A DNA stretch of 64,000 bases from Magnetospirillum fulvum. GTDB lineage: Bacteria; Pseudomonadota; Alphaproteobacteria; Rhodospirillales; Magnetospirillaceae. The stretch covers positions 272,935-336,934 of the forward strand of contig NZ_FNWO01000003.1 of assembly GCF_900108475.1 (NCBI RefSeq), in the 5' to 3' direction. A program made the position numbers and the translations under genes. The notes beneath the pieces are model-generated. The model was given only the letters and a program-made list of their open reading frames with translations, ran no database searches and was not told the origin of the DNA. Positions 1-8,171 of this stretch are shown piece after piece (the first letter of the stretch is position 1; the number at the start of each line of letters is the position of its first letter).

Positions 1-1245
1 ATCGCCGGGTGGAAGAGCATCAACGAATCCGACATGATTCTGATGCCGGACCCCTCGTCGGCCGTGATGGACCCGTTTGCCGCCCAGGCGCAGTTGATCA
101 TCAACTGTGACATTGTCGAGCCGGCGACCGGCCAGCTGTACGACCGCGATCCGCGCTCGATCGCGAAGCGTGCCGAGGCTTATGTCAAGTCGTCGGGCGT
201 GGGCGATGCGACCTATTTCGGCCCCGAGGCCGAATTCTTCATCTTCGACGACGTCAAGTACTCGGTCGGGATGAACAAGGGCTATTACGAAGTGTCGTCG
301 GAAGACGGCGTCGAAGCGCAGGGCAAGGACTTCCCCGAAGGCAATTTGGGCCACCGCCCGGGCGTCAAGGGCGGCTACTTCCCGGTTCCGCCGGTGGACG
401 GCCATGTCGATATTCGTGCCGAGATGCTGACCGTGATGGGCGAAATGGGCCTGCCGATCGAGAAGCATCACCACGAAGTGGCCTCGTCGCAGCACGAACT
501 GGGCATCAAGTTCGGCAGCCTGGTCCAGGCCGCCGACTGGATCCAGATCTACAAGTACGTCGTCCACAACGTCGCCGCCTCCTATGGCAAGTCCGCGACC
601 TTCATGCCGAAGCCGATCTATGGCGATAACGGCTCGGGCATGCACGTCCACCAGTCGATCTGGAAGGCGGGTAAGCCGCTGTTCGCCGGCACCGGCTATG
701 CCGACCTGTCGGAAACCGCGCTGTACTACATCGGCGGTATCATCAAGCATGCCAAGGCGATCAACGCCTTCACCAACCCGCTGACCAACAGCTACAAGCG
801 CCTGATCCCCGGCTTCGAGGCTCCGGTGCTGCTGGCCTACTCGTCGCGTAACCGTTCGGCCTCGTGCCGCATTCCCTACTCGGCCTCGCCGAAGGGCAAG
901 CGCGTCGAAATCCGCTTCCCCGATCCGGGTGCCAACCCGTACCTCGCCTTCTCGGCGATGCTGATGGCTGGCCTCGACGGTATCGCCAACAAGATCCACC
1001 CCGGCGATCCGATGGACAAGAACCTGTACGACCTGCCGCCGGCCGAGCTGGCCCAGGTCCCGACCGTGTGCGGTTCGCTGCGCGAAGCTCTGGACAGCCT
1101 GAAGGCCGACCACGACTTCCTCGTCAAGGGCGACGTCTTCTCGAAGGACTTCATCGAGAGCTACATCGACCTGAAGTTCGAAGAAGTCTATCGCTTCGAG
1201 CACACCCCGCATCCGGTCGAGTTCCAGATGTATTACAGCGTTTAA
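1..1245 (+). CDS. glnA: Glutamine synthetase type I, C-terminal part (start lies before the window)
   Basis: The reading frame is open from base 1, where the first residues read [12 protein letters not shown], typical of the N-terminal quarter of type I glutamine synthetase; the first ATG at 34 is internal. The enzyme condenses glutamate and ammonia using ATP and is the main ammonium-assimilation step in the cytoplasm. Visible family motifs include [10 protein letters not shown] (ATP/glutamate site) and [16 protein letters not shown]. The NLYDLP motif (Tyr codon 1027-1029) is the adenylylation site used by GlnE, so this is the GSI-beta, covalently regulated form. About 415 of the usual 470 residues are present. 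A terminator hairpin follows. In diazotrophs glnA usually sits behind glnB, which would be outside this window. Confidence 0.97.
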   Translation: MAGWKSINESDMILMPDPSSAVMDPFAAQAQLIINCDIVEPATGQLYDRDPRSIAKRAEAYVKSSGVGDATYFGPEAEFFIFDDVKYSVGMNKGYYEVSSEDGVEAQGKDFPEGNLGHRPGVKGGYFPVPPVDGHVDIRAEMLTVMGEMGLPIEKHHHEVASSQHELGIKFGSLVQAADWIQIYKYVVHNVAASYGKSATFMPKPIYGDNGSGMHVHQSIWKAGKPLFAGTGYADLSETALYYIGGIIKHAKAINAFTNPLTNSYKRLIPGFEAPVLLAYSSRNRSASCRIPYSASPKGKRVEIRFPDPGANPYLAFSAMLMAGLDGIANKIHPGDPMDKNLYDLPPAELAQVPTVCGSLREALDSLKADHDFLVKGDVFSKDFIESYIDLKFEEVYRFEHTPHPVEFQMYYSV

Positions 1246-1322
1246 TCGCTGTAAGGGGTTCCGTGGCTTTCACCGACCCAGACAATGGGATGGTGGACCA
1301 GCCCGGTGGACTAAGTTAAAGG

Positions 1323-1356
1323 AAGCCCCTGTCGTCTTATGGCGGCAGGGGTTTTC
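1323..1356 (+). terminator. Rho-independent terminator of glnA
   Basis: A 9-bp GC-rich stem (1326-1334 pairing with 1343-1351, one G-T wobble) with an 8-nt loop is followed by a T run. It lies 80 bases after the glnA stop. The rest of 1246-1571 shows no supportable gene; a weak promoter for the next small gene is possible just before 1560. Confidence 0.85.
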
Positions 1357-1574
1357 TCTTTATGATCTTCACCAAAGCCGCTGATATACTTCCCGGCCTT
1401 GGGGTTCATTTTCCACCGAGGCCATACATCCCGATGGCCATCCAACTCCACCGCCGATCCGCAGCGCCACGCCCGAAAGTCCAGGCAGGGGCGCGGCATA
1501 GGGGGGGGCGAGCGGGGCTTTGCGTTTACTCTATAGGTGATGTATCGTAATTTATATCAACTAGGAGTTAAATG

Positions 1575-1772
1575 ATGTCTCAGACGAAGAAGGTGTTGGC
1601 CTCGAAGCTCGGGGTTACTTTGGTGGAGGTGACTTTGGATGGTCCCGGAGGATTGCCCTTGGCGAAAGCCTATGTGGTGAGACGACCGGACACTCCAGAG
1701 ATAAAAAATTTCGACAGCCACCAGCTGGCTGAAGCCCATTTCAATGACGTGGTGAGGTCGTTAGCCGGTTGA
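1575..1772 (+). CDS. Small uncharacterised protein, 65-66 aa
   Basis: A short reading frame is preceded by AGGAG at 1563-1567. Two ATGs in tandem (1572 and 1575) compete; 1575 gives the better 7-nt spacing. The product has no signal peptide or membrane segment. It begins with a Lys-rich stretch, has a central GGLPLAKAYVVRRPD segment and a His/Asp-containing C-terminus. The A+T-rich upstream stretch (1525-1560) looks like a promoter, so it is probably transcribed alone. I do not recognise the family. The ribosome binding site and the divergent codon content of the other frames are the only support that it is real. Confidence 0.5.
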   Translation: MSQTKKVLASKLGVTLVEVTLDGPGGLPLAKAYVVRRPDTPEIKNFDSHQLAEAHFNDVVRSLAG

Positions 1773-1841
1773 TGGGGATCTGATAGGCGCACGCCACTTC
1801 GGATCGTGTCCCCTGGATTTGTGTAACAGCGCTGTCGCCGT

Positions 1842-2246
1842 TTAATCTCCGGCAGGATTTGCGAGCCAGTCTTCTGACCGCAAGCCATCGACGCGCTTGA
1901 ACTCAGCTAAGTTGCCGGTGACGACCACCAACCCCCGGCTTCGAGCATGCCCGGCGATCATCAAATCATAGGGGCCGATGACGTGCCCTTTTCGTTCGAG
2001 ATCGGCTCGAATATCGGCAAAATGCGCCGCCGCCGCATTGTCGAATGGCAATACATCAAGCCGCGCCGCGAATGCCTCAACCTGATTTCGGTTTTCGACT
2101 GGTTTTGCCGATTTCTCCGCGCCGTTCAGGAGTTCGGCAAGCGTTACCGTCGAGATGCAGAGCGCCGCCGCCTCCACGTTAAAGCGCTCTCGGAGGCCGG
2201 TGGGGCGATCACGTAAAAGCCGGATACAGAGATTGGTGTCGAGCAT
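1842..2246 (-). CDS. vapC: VapC-type PIN-domain ribonuclease toxin
   Basis: The 134-aa product is a PIN-domain RNase, the toxin of a type II toxin-antitoxin pair. It starts MLDTNLCIRLL, with the first acidic metal ligand at Asp3, and carries the later family signatures VTLAELLNG (Glu) and GPYDLMIAGHAR (Asp), then VVTGNLAEF near the C-terminus. The frame is open further upstream, but ATG 2246 fits the family length. A GTG at 2258, two codons after the antitoxin stop at 2260-2262, is an alternative. The gene is co-directional with the antitoxin gene and tightly coupled to it. VapC enzymes usually cleave initiator tRNA or rRNA; the target here is unknown. Confidence 0.9.
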   Translation of the reverse strand: MLDTNLCIRLLRDRPTGLRERFNVEAAALCISTVTLAELLNGAEKSAKPVENRNQVEAFAARLDVLPFDNAAAAHFADIRADLERKGHVIGPYDLMIAGHARSRGLVVVTGNLAEFKRVDGLRSEDWLANPAGD

Positions 2247-2259
2247 GAAGCGGAGCACG

Positions 2260-2481
2260 TCAGAAGCTCTCCCGATCCTGCATCGCGGGCTGTTCGCGTT
2301 CCGGCACATCAATCCCGGAAGCGTCAAAAAAATCATCCCATATAGCTGTGGCCGGAACGATGATTCGACGCGCACCATCGCGCAGAATCGCGACATCCCG
2401 CACCCCTTCGGGAAACGCAACATCCTTCGGCAGGCGGACAGCTTGGGACCGATTGCTTTGGAACAAGGTTGTACGGGTCAT
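2260..2481 (-). CDS. vapB: VapB-type antitoxin (AbrB/MazE-fold)
   Basis: This 73-aa protein starts MTRTTLFQSNRSQAVRLPK, the swapped-hairpin DNA-binding start typical of VapB antitoxins, and ends with a charged tail (residues ~50-73) expected to bind the toxin. It lies directly upstream of the PIN toxin gene with only a few bases between the stop codon and the toxin start. An inverted repeat at 2512-2547, just upstream, is a likely operator for autoregulation by the VapBC complex. Confidence 0.88.
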   Translation of the reverse strand: MTRTTLFQSNRSQAVRLPKDVAFPEGVRDVAILRDGARRIIVPATAIWDDFFDASGIDVPEREQPAMQDRESF

Positions 2482-2511
2482 CCGGCACCTCAGTGTGTGA
2501 GTGGATAAACC

Positions 2512-2547
2512 GTATATCCCGCCCTGGGATATGTCAAAGGGATATAC
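2512..2547. promoter_or_regulatory. Probable vapBC operator/promoter inverted repeat
   Basis: GTATATCCC (2512-2520) and its exact inverse GGGATATAC (2539-2547) are separated by 18 bp, with a third near-copy GGGATATG at 2526-2533. The site lies 31 bases upstream of the vapB start, the expected place for a VapBC-bound operator. Confidence 0.6.
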
Positions 2548-2679
2548 CTAAAATTATCAGCCATGCTTTTCGCTTGGCCGACAAGGCCATCCCCCCCGGC
2601 CCTCGCCGGGAGGCAAGGGCCGAGCCGCTCCCATGAGACGGCATTCAACATCGTTCTCGATCTGCAAAGCTCTGACGGA

Positions 2680-3444
2680 TCAGGCGAAGCGCGAGAAGTC
2701 GGGCGGACGCTTGGCGAAGAACGCATCGACCGCTTCGCGCAATTCCGGCGAGCGCAGCCGACCGATGAACACGTCCGCTTCCGCGACGATGCGGTCATCG
2801 ACCGTTTCCCGAGGCGATTTGAGCAGGGCCTTGACCTGACGCAACGCTTCGGGGGCCTTGGCGGCGAGGCGGGCGGCTAGGGCTAGCGCCTCGGGGAGCA
2901 GGTCTTCGCTATCGACGACGCGGGCGACCAGACCGATCTCGCGCGCGGTTTCGGCGTCGATGGGGTCGCCCAGCATCAGCATCGCGGCGGCGCGGTGATA
3001 GCCGACGAGGCGGGGCAGCAGCAGCGAACTGCCCGCTTCGGGGACCAGACCGAGATTGATGAAGGGGAACGCGATTTGCGCTCCCCGCGCGGCGATCACG
3101 ACGTCGCAATGCAGCAGCATCGTGGCACCGACCCCGATCGCCGGTCCCTCGATTGCTGCGACCAGCACCTTGCTGGCCGAGGCCAGGGCGCGGATGAAGC
3201 GAAATGCCGGGTGGTCGGGGCCTTCGGGCGGGTTGTCCAGGAAATCGCGCAGATCGTTGCCCGCGGTGAAAAAGCCGCCATGGCCTTGAAAGAGAACGAC
3301 CCGCACGGCCGGATCGGCCTCGGCCGCCTCCAGCGCCGCCGCCAGTTCGCCATACATCGCCACGGTGATCGCATTGCGCTTATCCGGCCGGTCGAAGCCG
3401 AGGATCAGCGTCGCCCCGTCGTGCCGGATGCTCACTCCCGTCAT
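2680..3444 (-). CDS. Enoyl-CoA hydratase/isomerase family protein
   Basis: The 254-aa product has the crotonase fold and full family length. Visible motifs are FDRPDKRNAI near the start, GGFFTAGNDL (oxyanion-hole segment), AIEGPAIGVGATMLLHCD and INLGLVPEAGSS, where the Glu may be catalytic. Members act on acyl-CoA thioesters in beta-oxidation or related degradation; the exact substrate cannot be read from sequence. It stands alone: the upstream flank is a 375-bp non-coding stretch and vapBC lies downstream in the same direction. Later genes in this window for methylmalonyl-CoA mutase and a thioesterase fit active acyl-CoA metabolism but are not linked to it. Confidence 0.88.
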   Translation of the reverse strand: MTGVSIRHDGATLILGFDRPDKRNAITVAMYGELAAALEAAEADPAVRVVLFQGHGGFFTAGNDLRDFLDNPPEGPDHPAFRFIRALASASKVLVAAIEGPAIGVGATMLLHCDVVIAARGAQIAFPFINLGLVPEAGSSLLLPRLVGYHRAAAMLMLGDPIDAETAREIGLVARVVDSEDLLPEALALAARLAAKAPEALRQVKALLKSPRETVDDRIVAEADVFIGRLRSPELREAVDAFFAKRPPDFSRFA

Positions 3445-3819
3445 ATCGAATCCTTCCCTGATGATTGTTTTTATTGAGTTATTTAAATCCAGGCCCCCGC
3501 ATTGCCCCGCGTTCTGTCCGGCTTCGTCAAAGCGGATGTCCTTCCCTTAACAGTATGGGTGGGTGTCGTCGCGATCAAGCGTCGGCTCAGGGGGCTTGCC
3601 GTGTCGCGCCGTCTGTCCGGCGCTCTGGCGGGACGTCACAACCTTAGGTAATCGTCTTCGGGGTGTCGGCGGGCTGGCTCCTTGTCGCCAGAATCCTATG
3701 GTTGCAAGCTCTGTGTACAGCTTTCTTTTGGTTTAAATTTGAGATAACCTTATTCCTATGGTGGGAGCGATGATGGATGCTCCCGGTTTGATTGGAACCG
3801 GAAGAGGGGACGGGACATC
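3445..3819. other. Non-coding divergent spacer
   Basis: This 375-bp stretch lies between the divergent enoyl-CoA hydratase gene and the surface-protein cluster. I see no convincing gene. Its last ~100 bases are more A+T-rich (from about 3710) and are the likely promoter region of the rightward cluster. Confidence 0.5.
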
Positions 3820-4140
3820 ATGAAGAAGGCTTTGTTTTTGGGTGCTGCCGCCGTCGTGTTTGTCGCGTCGGCGGGGATCGCCCCGGCGCAAGAGGCGGGT
3901 GGAGTCAAGATCGGCGGCAACGTGACGATGAAGACCAAGGTCGATAACGCCGTCAACGCGGCGGTCGGCAACGACACGTTGGCCAAGCAGCAGGTCGGCG
4001 GCATCCAGGGCAATGTCGATATCAAAGGCAACGTGACCCAGGAAACCGAGGCCAAGAACGTCGTCAACGCCGCGATCGGCAACAAGTCGCGCGCTTGCCA
4101 GAACATCGGCGGGATCAGCAGCAACGCCGATTGCCAATAG
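3820..4140 (+). CDS. Small exported repeat protein A (curlin-like candidate)
   Basis: This 106-aa protein has a Sec signal peptide (about residues 1-23, ending APAQEAG). The mature part consists almost entirely of two ~36-residue repeats, each with a GNVT motif, an NAVNAAVGN or NVVNAAIGN core and a terminal GGI. The second repeat also contains RACQNIGG and the C-terminus has a second Cys (ADCQ). Asn/Gly/Val-rich short repeats with alternating hydrophobic residues are what beta-stacked amyloid-like fibre subunits look like, though that role is inferred. It is the first gene of the cluster, and a hairpin right after its stop could make it more abundant than the genes downstream. It shares its core motif with the exported proteins at 4189 and 6989. 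Confidence 0.8.
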   Translation: MKKALFLGAAAVVFVASAGIAPAQEAGGVKIGGNVTMKTKVDNAVNAAVGNDTLAKQQVGGIQGNVDIKGNVTQETEAKNVVNAAIGNKSRACQNIGGISSNADCQ

Positions 4141-4147
4141 TCGGTCC

Positions 4148-4172
4148 GGGGGAGGGGAAACCCTCTCCCTTT
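4148..4172 (+). terminator. Partial terminator/attenuator hairpin after repeat protein A
   Basis: A 9-bp G-rich stem with one mismatch (4148-4156 with 4161-4169) closed by GAAA is followed by TTT. It sits between the first and second genes of the cluster and may set a high dose of the first product. Confidence 0.5.
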
Positions 4173-4188
4173 CGGTTGGGGGGATGTG

Positions 4189-4503
4189 ATGCGCCGCTGC
4201 ATTCCGGTCATTTTTTGCGCTGTCGTCGTTCTGGCGTCGCTTTCGCCCGCCGCCTTTGGCCAAACCGCCAACGGGGTTCAAGTCAATGGCAGCGTCACGA
4301 TCAATGCCACCGGCAAGGATCTGACCAATACCGCGACCGACGGCTCGGTCGCCGATCTGGGCATCGGCCGGGTCGGGGCCGGAAGCAAGGTTGGCGGCGA
4401 CGTCAGGATTAACGCGACCGGTCAGAACATCACCAATCGCGCAACCAGCCGATCGAAGGCCTGTGTCGAGGTCGGAACCGTCGGCCGAAATGCCTGTCAG
4501 TGA
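4189..4503 (+). CDS. Small exported repeat protein B
   Basis: This 104-aa product (ATG 4189; GTG 4186 is an alternative) has a signal peptide of about 25 residues ending AAFGQT. Two repeats follow: the first centres on VTINATGKDLTNTATDGS, the second on VRINATGQNITNRATSRS, and each ends in a G-V-G turn. The C-terminus has KACVEVGTVGRNACQ, with two Cys that could form a disulfide, matching the Cys pair in protein A. A G-rich run immediately upstream is the likely ribosome binding site. The shared INATG-N-T-N pattern ties it to the exported protein at 6989. Function is not established; a fibre subunit or nucleator is the most economical reading. Confidence 0.75.
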   Translation: MRRCIPVIFCAVVVLASLSPAAFGQTANGVQVNGSVTINATGKDLTNTATDGSVADLGIGRVGAGSKVGGDVRINATGQNITNRATSRSKACVEVGTVGRNACQ

Positions 4504-4514
4504 TCGGAGGAGCG

Positions 4515-4820
4515 ATGACGCGGACAATGCGGGGGATGCTGGCGGTGCTGCTGATGGCGATGCCGTCTCTGGCTTCTGCCCAGGAACTGAACAAGCGGAC
4601 CGACGCGCCGCCCTCGGCCAAGGCGGTGCAGGATCGGCTGGTCGCCAAGACCCGCAGCACCGTTGCCGGGCAGGGCAAGGATCTCAGCCGTCAAGACATC
4701 GTCAATACCGATTGTTCCGACCTTTCGATCGGCGCGCCCCAGCCGGGGCAGGGCAAGAAAAGCCTGCAAAAGGACAATGCCACCGTCGTCCTTGGCAATG
4801 TCGTCAATCTGTGCCGGTGA
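4515..4820 (+). CDS. Small exported protein C
   Basis: This 101-aa product starts at ATG 4515, preceded by GGAGGAG at 4506-4512, and has a signal peptide of about 22 residues ending in ASAQE. The mature protein is less regular than its neighbours, but its end, NATVVLGNVVNLCR, resembles the repeat core of protein A, and DIVNTDCSDLSIG in the middle resembles a diverged repeat; each has one Cys. Its stop (4818-4820) overlaps the next gene by four bases (GTGA), so the two are translationally coupled. No domain family is recognised. Confidence 0.7.
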   Translation: MTRTMRGMLAVLLMAMPSLASAQELNKRTDAPPSAKAVQDRLVAKTRSTVAGQGKDLSRQDIVNTDCSDLSIGAPQPGQGKKSLQKDNATVVLGNVVNLCR

Positions 4821-6373
4821 GGTCGATGGTGAGCCTGCGACTCGTCCCTCTCCTCGGTCTGATGGTTGGTCTTGCGCTGGGGCTGCCCGGCTGCCGGATG
4901 GTCGCCGATCCGGGCTCGGCCCCGGTGGTGTCGCAGCCGACCACCCCGGTGGTCAAGAATCTGACCAACTTCTCCAACGCCTTGCGCTGCATGGATTCGC
5001 TGTTCGTCTCGTTTGGCAAGCGCGACATCGTCATCACCAGTGACGGACTGCCCGACCATACCGGGGTGATTACCTCGGGAACGAAAGAGATGATGATCAG
5101 CGCCATCTCGAAGATGTCGACCAAAAGCGGGGCGTTCCGCTATGTCGATGTCGAGCGCTCGGGCGATGCGGTGTTCTGGTTCAACCAGAATTACACCCGC
5201 AACAGCCTGACCGTTCCCAATTTCTACATTCGCGGCGCGATCACCCAGGTCGATCAATCGGTGCTGAACGACAGCCATTCGGCCAGCGTCGCGCTGCCGT
5301 TTCTGTCCTTGGGCTATTCGCGCGACCAATTGGTGTCGCTGGTGTCGATGGACCTCAACATGGGCCAGACCGAGACCCTTCAGATCATGCCGGGGATTTC
5401 CTCGACCAACACCATCGCGATCGTCAAAAGCGGCAGCAGCGTCGAGTCCGAGGGTCTGATCCAGAAGGCCAGCGTGATGCTGAACGTGTCGGCCGACCGC
5501 TCGCAGGGCACCCATGCCGCCGTCCGTAATCTGGTCGAACTGGGGATGATCGAGCTTCTGGGCAAGTTCACCCGGGTGCCCTATTGGCGCTGCCTCGAAA
5601 TCGAATCGACCAATCCCGAGATGATGCAGGTGGCGCACGATTGGTTCGACGATCTCGACGAGCGAGGCCGCATCCGGATGGCCCAGGGGGCGTTGCGCCG
5701 GATCGGTTATTACGACGGTCCCGAGGACGGAACCGACAACCGCGCCCTGAAGGATGCGATCAATCGCTACAAATCGGAAAAAGACCTGATCGCCAACGGC
5801 CGGGTCGATTTCGATCTCTATTTCCGCTTCGTTGCCGACGATCTGGCTTCGCCCGACAGCAAGCTGGCCAAGTCCGGTCCGGGCGGCGCGCCGCCGCTGC
5901 CGACTCCCACGGCGCTGGACAACGAAACCGCCGGATTCGACCCGATCGGTCTGACCATCGCTCCCGCCGCGACGCCCAAGGGCGGCTATCACGCCGGGGA
6001 CCGGGTCCGGCTCTCGGTGTCGGTCCAGCAACCCGCCGATCTCTATTGCTATTACGAATCCGGCGCCTCTTCGGTGGTGCGGATCTTTCCGAACCGCTTC
6101 CAGCCCAATGCGAAGCTGTTGCCCGGTACCCAGGTTCAGATTCCGCCGGAATCCGGCTTTTCGATCAAACTCGACAAAAGCGGGGTTCAGGAACGGATCG
6201 CCTGTATCGCCACCAAGGTCCCCTATCCGCCCGAGAAGAAGCCTGCGGTCTTGAGCCAGGGCGATCTGGTCCCCCTGACCCAGGTCAACAATCTGTCGTC
6301 GGTGATCTACCAGCATCAGGGAGCGGACCGGCATCGGAGCAGCGTCCGCACCCTGACCATCGCTGTCCAGTAG
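4817..6373 (+). CDS. DUF4384-type outer-envelope lipoprotein with CsgG-like N-terminal domain
   Basis: The 518-aa product begins at GTG 4817 (ATG 4826 is the alternative) and has a lipobox, LGLPGC, with the lipidated Cys at residue 26. Residues ~50-280 look like a CsgG/HfaB-type fold: a strand-rich region ends with AVRNLVELGMIELLGKF, as in CsgG-family proteins before their C-terminal helix. Residues ~290-350 resemble a peptidoglycan-binding-like helical module (RMAQGALRRIGYYDGPEDG). Residues ~395-480 match DUF4384 (AGDRVRLSVSVQQPADLYC and VRIFPNRFQPN). DUF4384 often accompanies caspase-like proteases, and one is encoded four genes downstream. The protein probably sits at the outer membrane as part of the export or anchoring machinery. 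The CsgG-like assignment is by eye. Confidence 0.78.
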   Translation: MRSMVSLRLVPLLGLMVGLALGLPGCRMVADPGSAPVVSQPTTPVVKNLTNFSNALRCMDSLFVSFGKRDIVITSDGLPDHTGVITSGTKEMMISAISKMSTKSGAFRYVDVERSGDAVFWFNQNYTRNSLTVPNFYIRGAITQVDQSVLNDSHSASVALPFLSLGYSRDQLVSLVSMDLNMGQTETLQIMPGISSTNTIAIVKSGSSVESEGLIQKASVMLNVSADRSQGTHAAVRNLVELGMIELLGKFTRVPYWRCLEIESTNPEMMQVAHDWFDDLDERGRIRMAQGALRRIGYYDGPEDGTDNRALKDAINRYKSEKDLIANGRVDFDLYFRFVADDLASPDSKLAKSGPGGAPPLPTPTALDNETAGFDPIGLTIAPAATPKGGYHAGDRVRLSVSVQQPADLYCYYESGASSVVRIFPNRFQPNAKLLPGTQVQIPPESGFSIKLDKSGVQERIACIATKVPYPPEKKPAVLSQGDLVPLTQVNNLSSVIYQHQGADRHRSSVRTLTIAVQ

Positions 6374-6384
6374 GAGGCGACGAG

Positions 6385-6972
6385 ATGCGGCAGGGTCGGG
6401 GGCTGTTCCTAGCACTTCTCCTGATCGGAGCCGCCGCTGTCGCCCCGGCGCAGGAGGCCCCGCCCGCCCGGCTCGACGGCCCGACCTCGGTCCAGATCGA
6501 CGGCGCGACCGGGGCAATCGTGCTGCGGGGCGGGAAGGTCTATGTCGATCCCGGCGAGGGACGGGGCGGACCAATCCTGCTGATGGAACAGGATCGCCGT
6601 CAATCGGCGGCCCAAATCCGCGATCAGGCGGTGGCGGCGATCGAGCGGGGCAAGCCGACGGACTTGCCCTCGACCTCGGACGTCGTCGAGGTGCGCCGGA
6701 TCGACCCCGGTCCGGCAGGTGGCGACAGTTCGATCGAAATCCGGCTGCGGGAGCGCACTCCCGCTGGAGAGGCGCGGGCCAGGGCTGTGCGTGCCCTCAA
6801 CGAGGGGCAGGTCACCGCCTATGAGGATGACACCGCCGAAGTCATTGTCCTCGGCACCCGGCCGGGAGTGGGGCCGACCATCGTCAATGTCCAGAAGACC
6901 CGGTCGGGGAAAGCCTGCGTCACGATCGGAACGGTGGGGGTCGGCGACGAATCCTGCCGTTCCCTCCGTTAA
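6385..6972 (+). CDS. Exported protein D with repeat-like C-terminus
   Basis: The 195-aa product starts at ATG 6385 with GGAGG at 6373-6377. It has a signal peptide of about 22 residues (ending AVAPAQEA), then VQIDGATGAIVLRGGKVYVD, which echoes the VQVNG/VQING openings of the neighbouring repeat proteins. A charged middle part (residues ~60-140) follows. The end, TIVNVQKTRSGKACVTIGTV and a final DESC, reproduces the Cys-containing last repeat of proteins A and B. This suggests a shared C-terminal assembly or targeting module. The middle part has no recognised family. Confidence 0.72.
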   Translation: MRQGRGLFLALLLIGAAAVAPAQEAPPARLDGPTSVQIDGATGAIVLRGGKVYVDPGEGRGGPILLMEQDRRQSAAQIRDQAVAAIERGKPTDLPSTSDVVEVRRIDPGPAGGDSSIEIRLRERTPAGEARARAVRALNEGQVTAYEDDTAEVIVLGTRPGVGPTIVNVQKTRSGKACVTIGTVGVGDESCRSLR

Positions 6973-6988
6973 CAGAAGGGAGAGGACG

Positions 6989-7597
6989 ATGTCGCGCTTC
7001 CTTGCTTGTGCCGTCGCGATGCTGATCGCCGTGGGAATGGCGGCGGCGCGGGCCCAGGAATCCGGCGGGGTCCAGATCAACGCCGATGCCAAGAACATCG
7101 TCAACACCGCGACCGGTGGGGGTACGGCGGTCACCCGCGTCGGCACCACCACCGGCGGCAACGTCCGGATCGACGCTCATGTCGATGGCTCGGTCACCAC
7201 CAAGGCCGCGATGGGCAATACCGCCCGCACCGATATCGGCAGTTCCAAGGGCAACACAAGGACATCGGTCGATGTCAGCGGCAGCGTCGTCACCGACGGA
7301 CGCACCCGCGATGCCGGAACCTATATCGGCTCGACCACCTCGGAGGTGGGGCGGGCGGCCAGCACCAACGTCCATGTCAGCGGCAGCGTGATGAACATGG
7401 GCGGCAATCTGACCGTGGGCGGCAATGGCCCGTGCGAGGGCTTTCGTGACGGGAAATGCTGCCTCGAATTCTACCTCCGCCGCTGCGTGATCGCCCGTCA
7501 CCCCAAGCCGCCGAATTCGGGCTGCGCGCCCGGCTTCATCTACTCGTTGGGCTGGTGCCGGATGCTGTCGGACTACACCCATGCCGTCAGCGAGTGA
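6989..7597 (+). CDS. Exported repeat protein E with Cys-rich C-terminus
   Basis: The 202-aa product starts at ATG 6989 behind GGGAGAGG. A signal peptide (~23 residues, ARAQES) precedes four or more Gly/Ser/Thr/Val-rich repeats: KNIVNTATGGGTAV, HVDGSVTTKAAMGNTA, DVSGSVVTDGRTRD and HVSGSVMNMGGN. The last ~60 residues are different, with six Cys in CEGFRDGKCCLEFYLRRC and two further Cys-containing turns, likely a disulfide-bonded cap. It combines the motif of proteins A and B with a separate domain, so it could be a tip or adhesive subunit. That role is inference. Confidence 0.75.
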   Translation: MSRFLACAVAMLIAVGMAAARAQESGGVQINADAKNIVNTATGGGTAVTRVGTTTGGNVRIDAHVDGSVTTKAAMGNTARTDIGSSKGNTRTSVDVSGSVVTDGRTRDAGTYIGSTTSEVGRAASTNVHVSGSVMNMGGNLTVGGNGPCEGFRDGKCCLEFYLRRCVIARHPKPPNSGCAPGFIYSLGWCRMLSDYTHAVSE

Positions 7598-7622
7598 CGA
7601 CGACTGAAAGAAAGGGGGGGAG

Positions 7623-8171
7623 ATGAACAGACTCGCATGGAGGGGCTTGGCCGCCGCTTTGGTGCTGGTGGGAGTGGGCTCCGTCCGGGCCGAGGAGGTC
7701 CAGATGTTCCAGCATGTTCCCACAATCGAGGAATTGCGCTCGGCCCTGGCTCCGGCCAAGCCGCGCAGCCGGGGCATCGTCCTGGGCGATTCGCCTAGTC
7801 CGGTGGCGGGCGACAGTTCGGCGTCGCTGTCGGCCTCGGTCGGGTTGCCGATCGCGTTCGGCTACGATTCGGCCAGCGTCCTGCCCGAATCCCGTCCCTA
7901 TCTCGATCAGGTCGGCAAGCTGCTCCGCTCCGATCCGTCGCTGGCCCTGCTGGTCGAGGGGCACACCGACGCGGTGGGATCGGATGAGTACAATTTTTCA
8001 TTGTCCGAACGCCGCGCCGAGGGGGTGCGACGCTATCTGATCGCCACCTACGCTATCGCGCCGTCGCGGTTGCAGCATGTCGGCAAGGGAAAATCGGACC
8101 CGCTCAATACCGCCGACCCTGCGGCCCCGGAAAATCGCCGGGTGCAGTTCCGCCGCATCGAGGGCCGTTGA
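7623..8171 (+). CDS. OmpA-domain envelope protein
   Basis: The 182-aa protein has a signal peptide (to about residue 23) and a C-terminal OmpA/MotB peptidoglycan-binding domain (residues ~75-180). The domain shows the usual IAFGYDSASVLPESRPYLDQ start, VEGHTDAVGSDEYN, LSERRAEGVRRYL and PENRRVQF. It should bind the cell wall in the periplasm and tether the neighbouring export machinery. Its TGA stop overlaps the next ATG by one base (TGATG), so translation is coupled to the caspase-like gene. Confidence 0.9.
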   Translation: MNRLAWRGLAAALVLVGVGSVRAEEVQMFQHVPTIEELRSALAPAKPRSRGIVLGDSPSPVAGDSSASLSASVGLPIAFGYDSASVLPESRPYLDQVGKLLRSDPSLALLVEGHTDAVGSDEYNFSLSERRAEGVRRYLIATYAIAPSRLQHVGKGKSDPLNTADPAAPENRRVQFRRIEGR

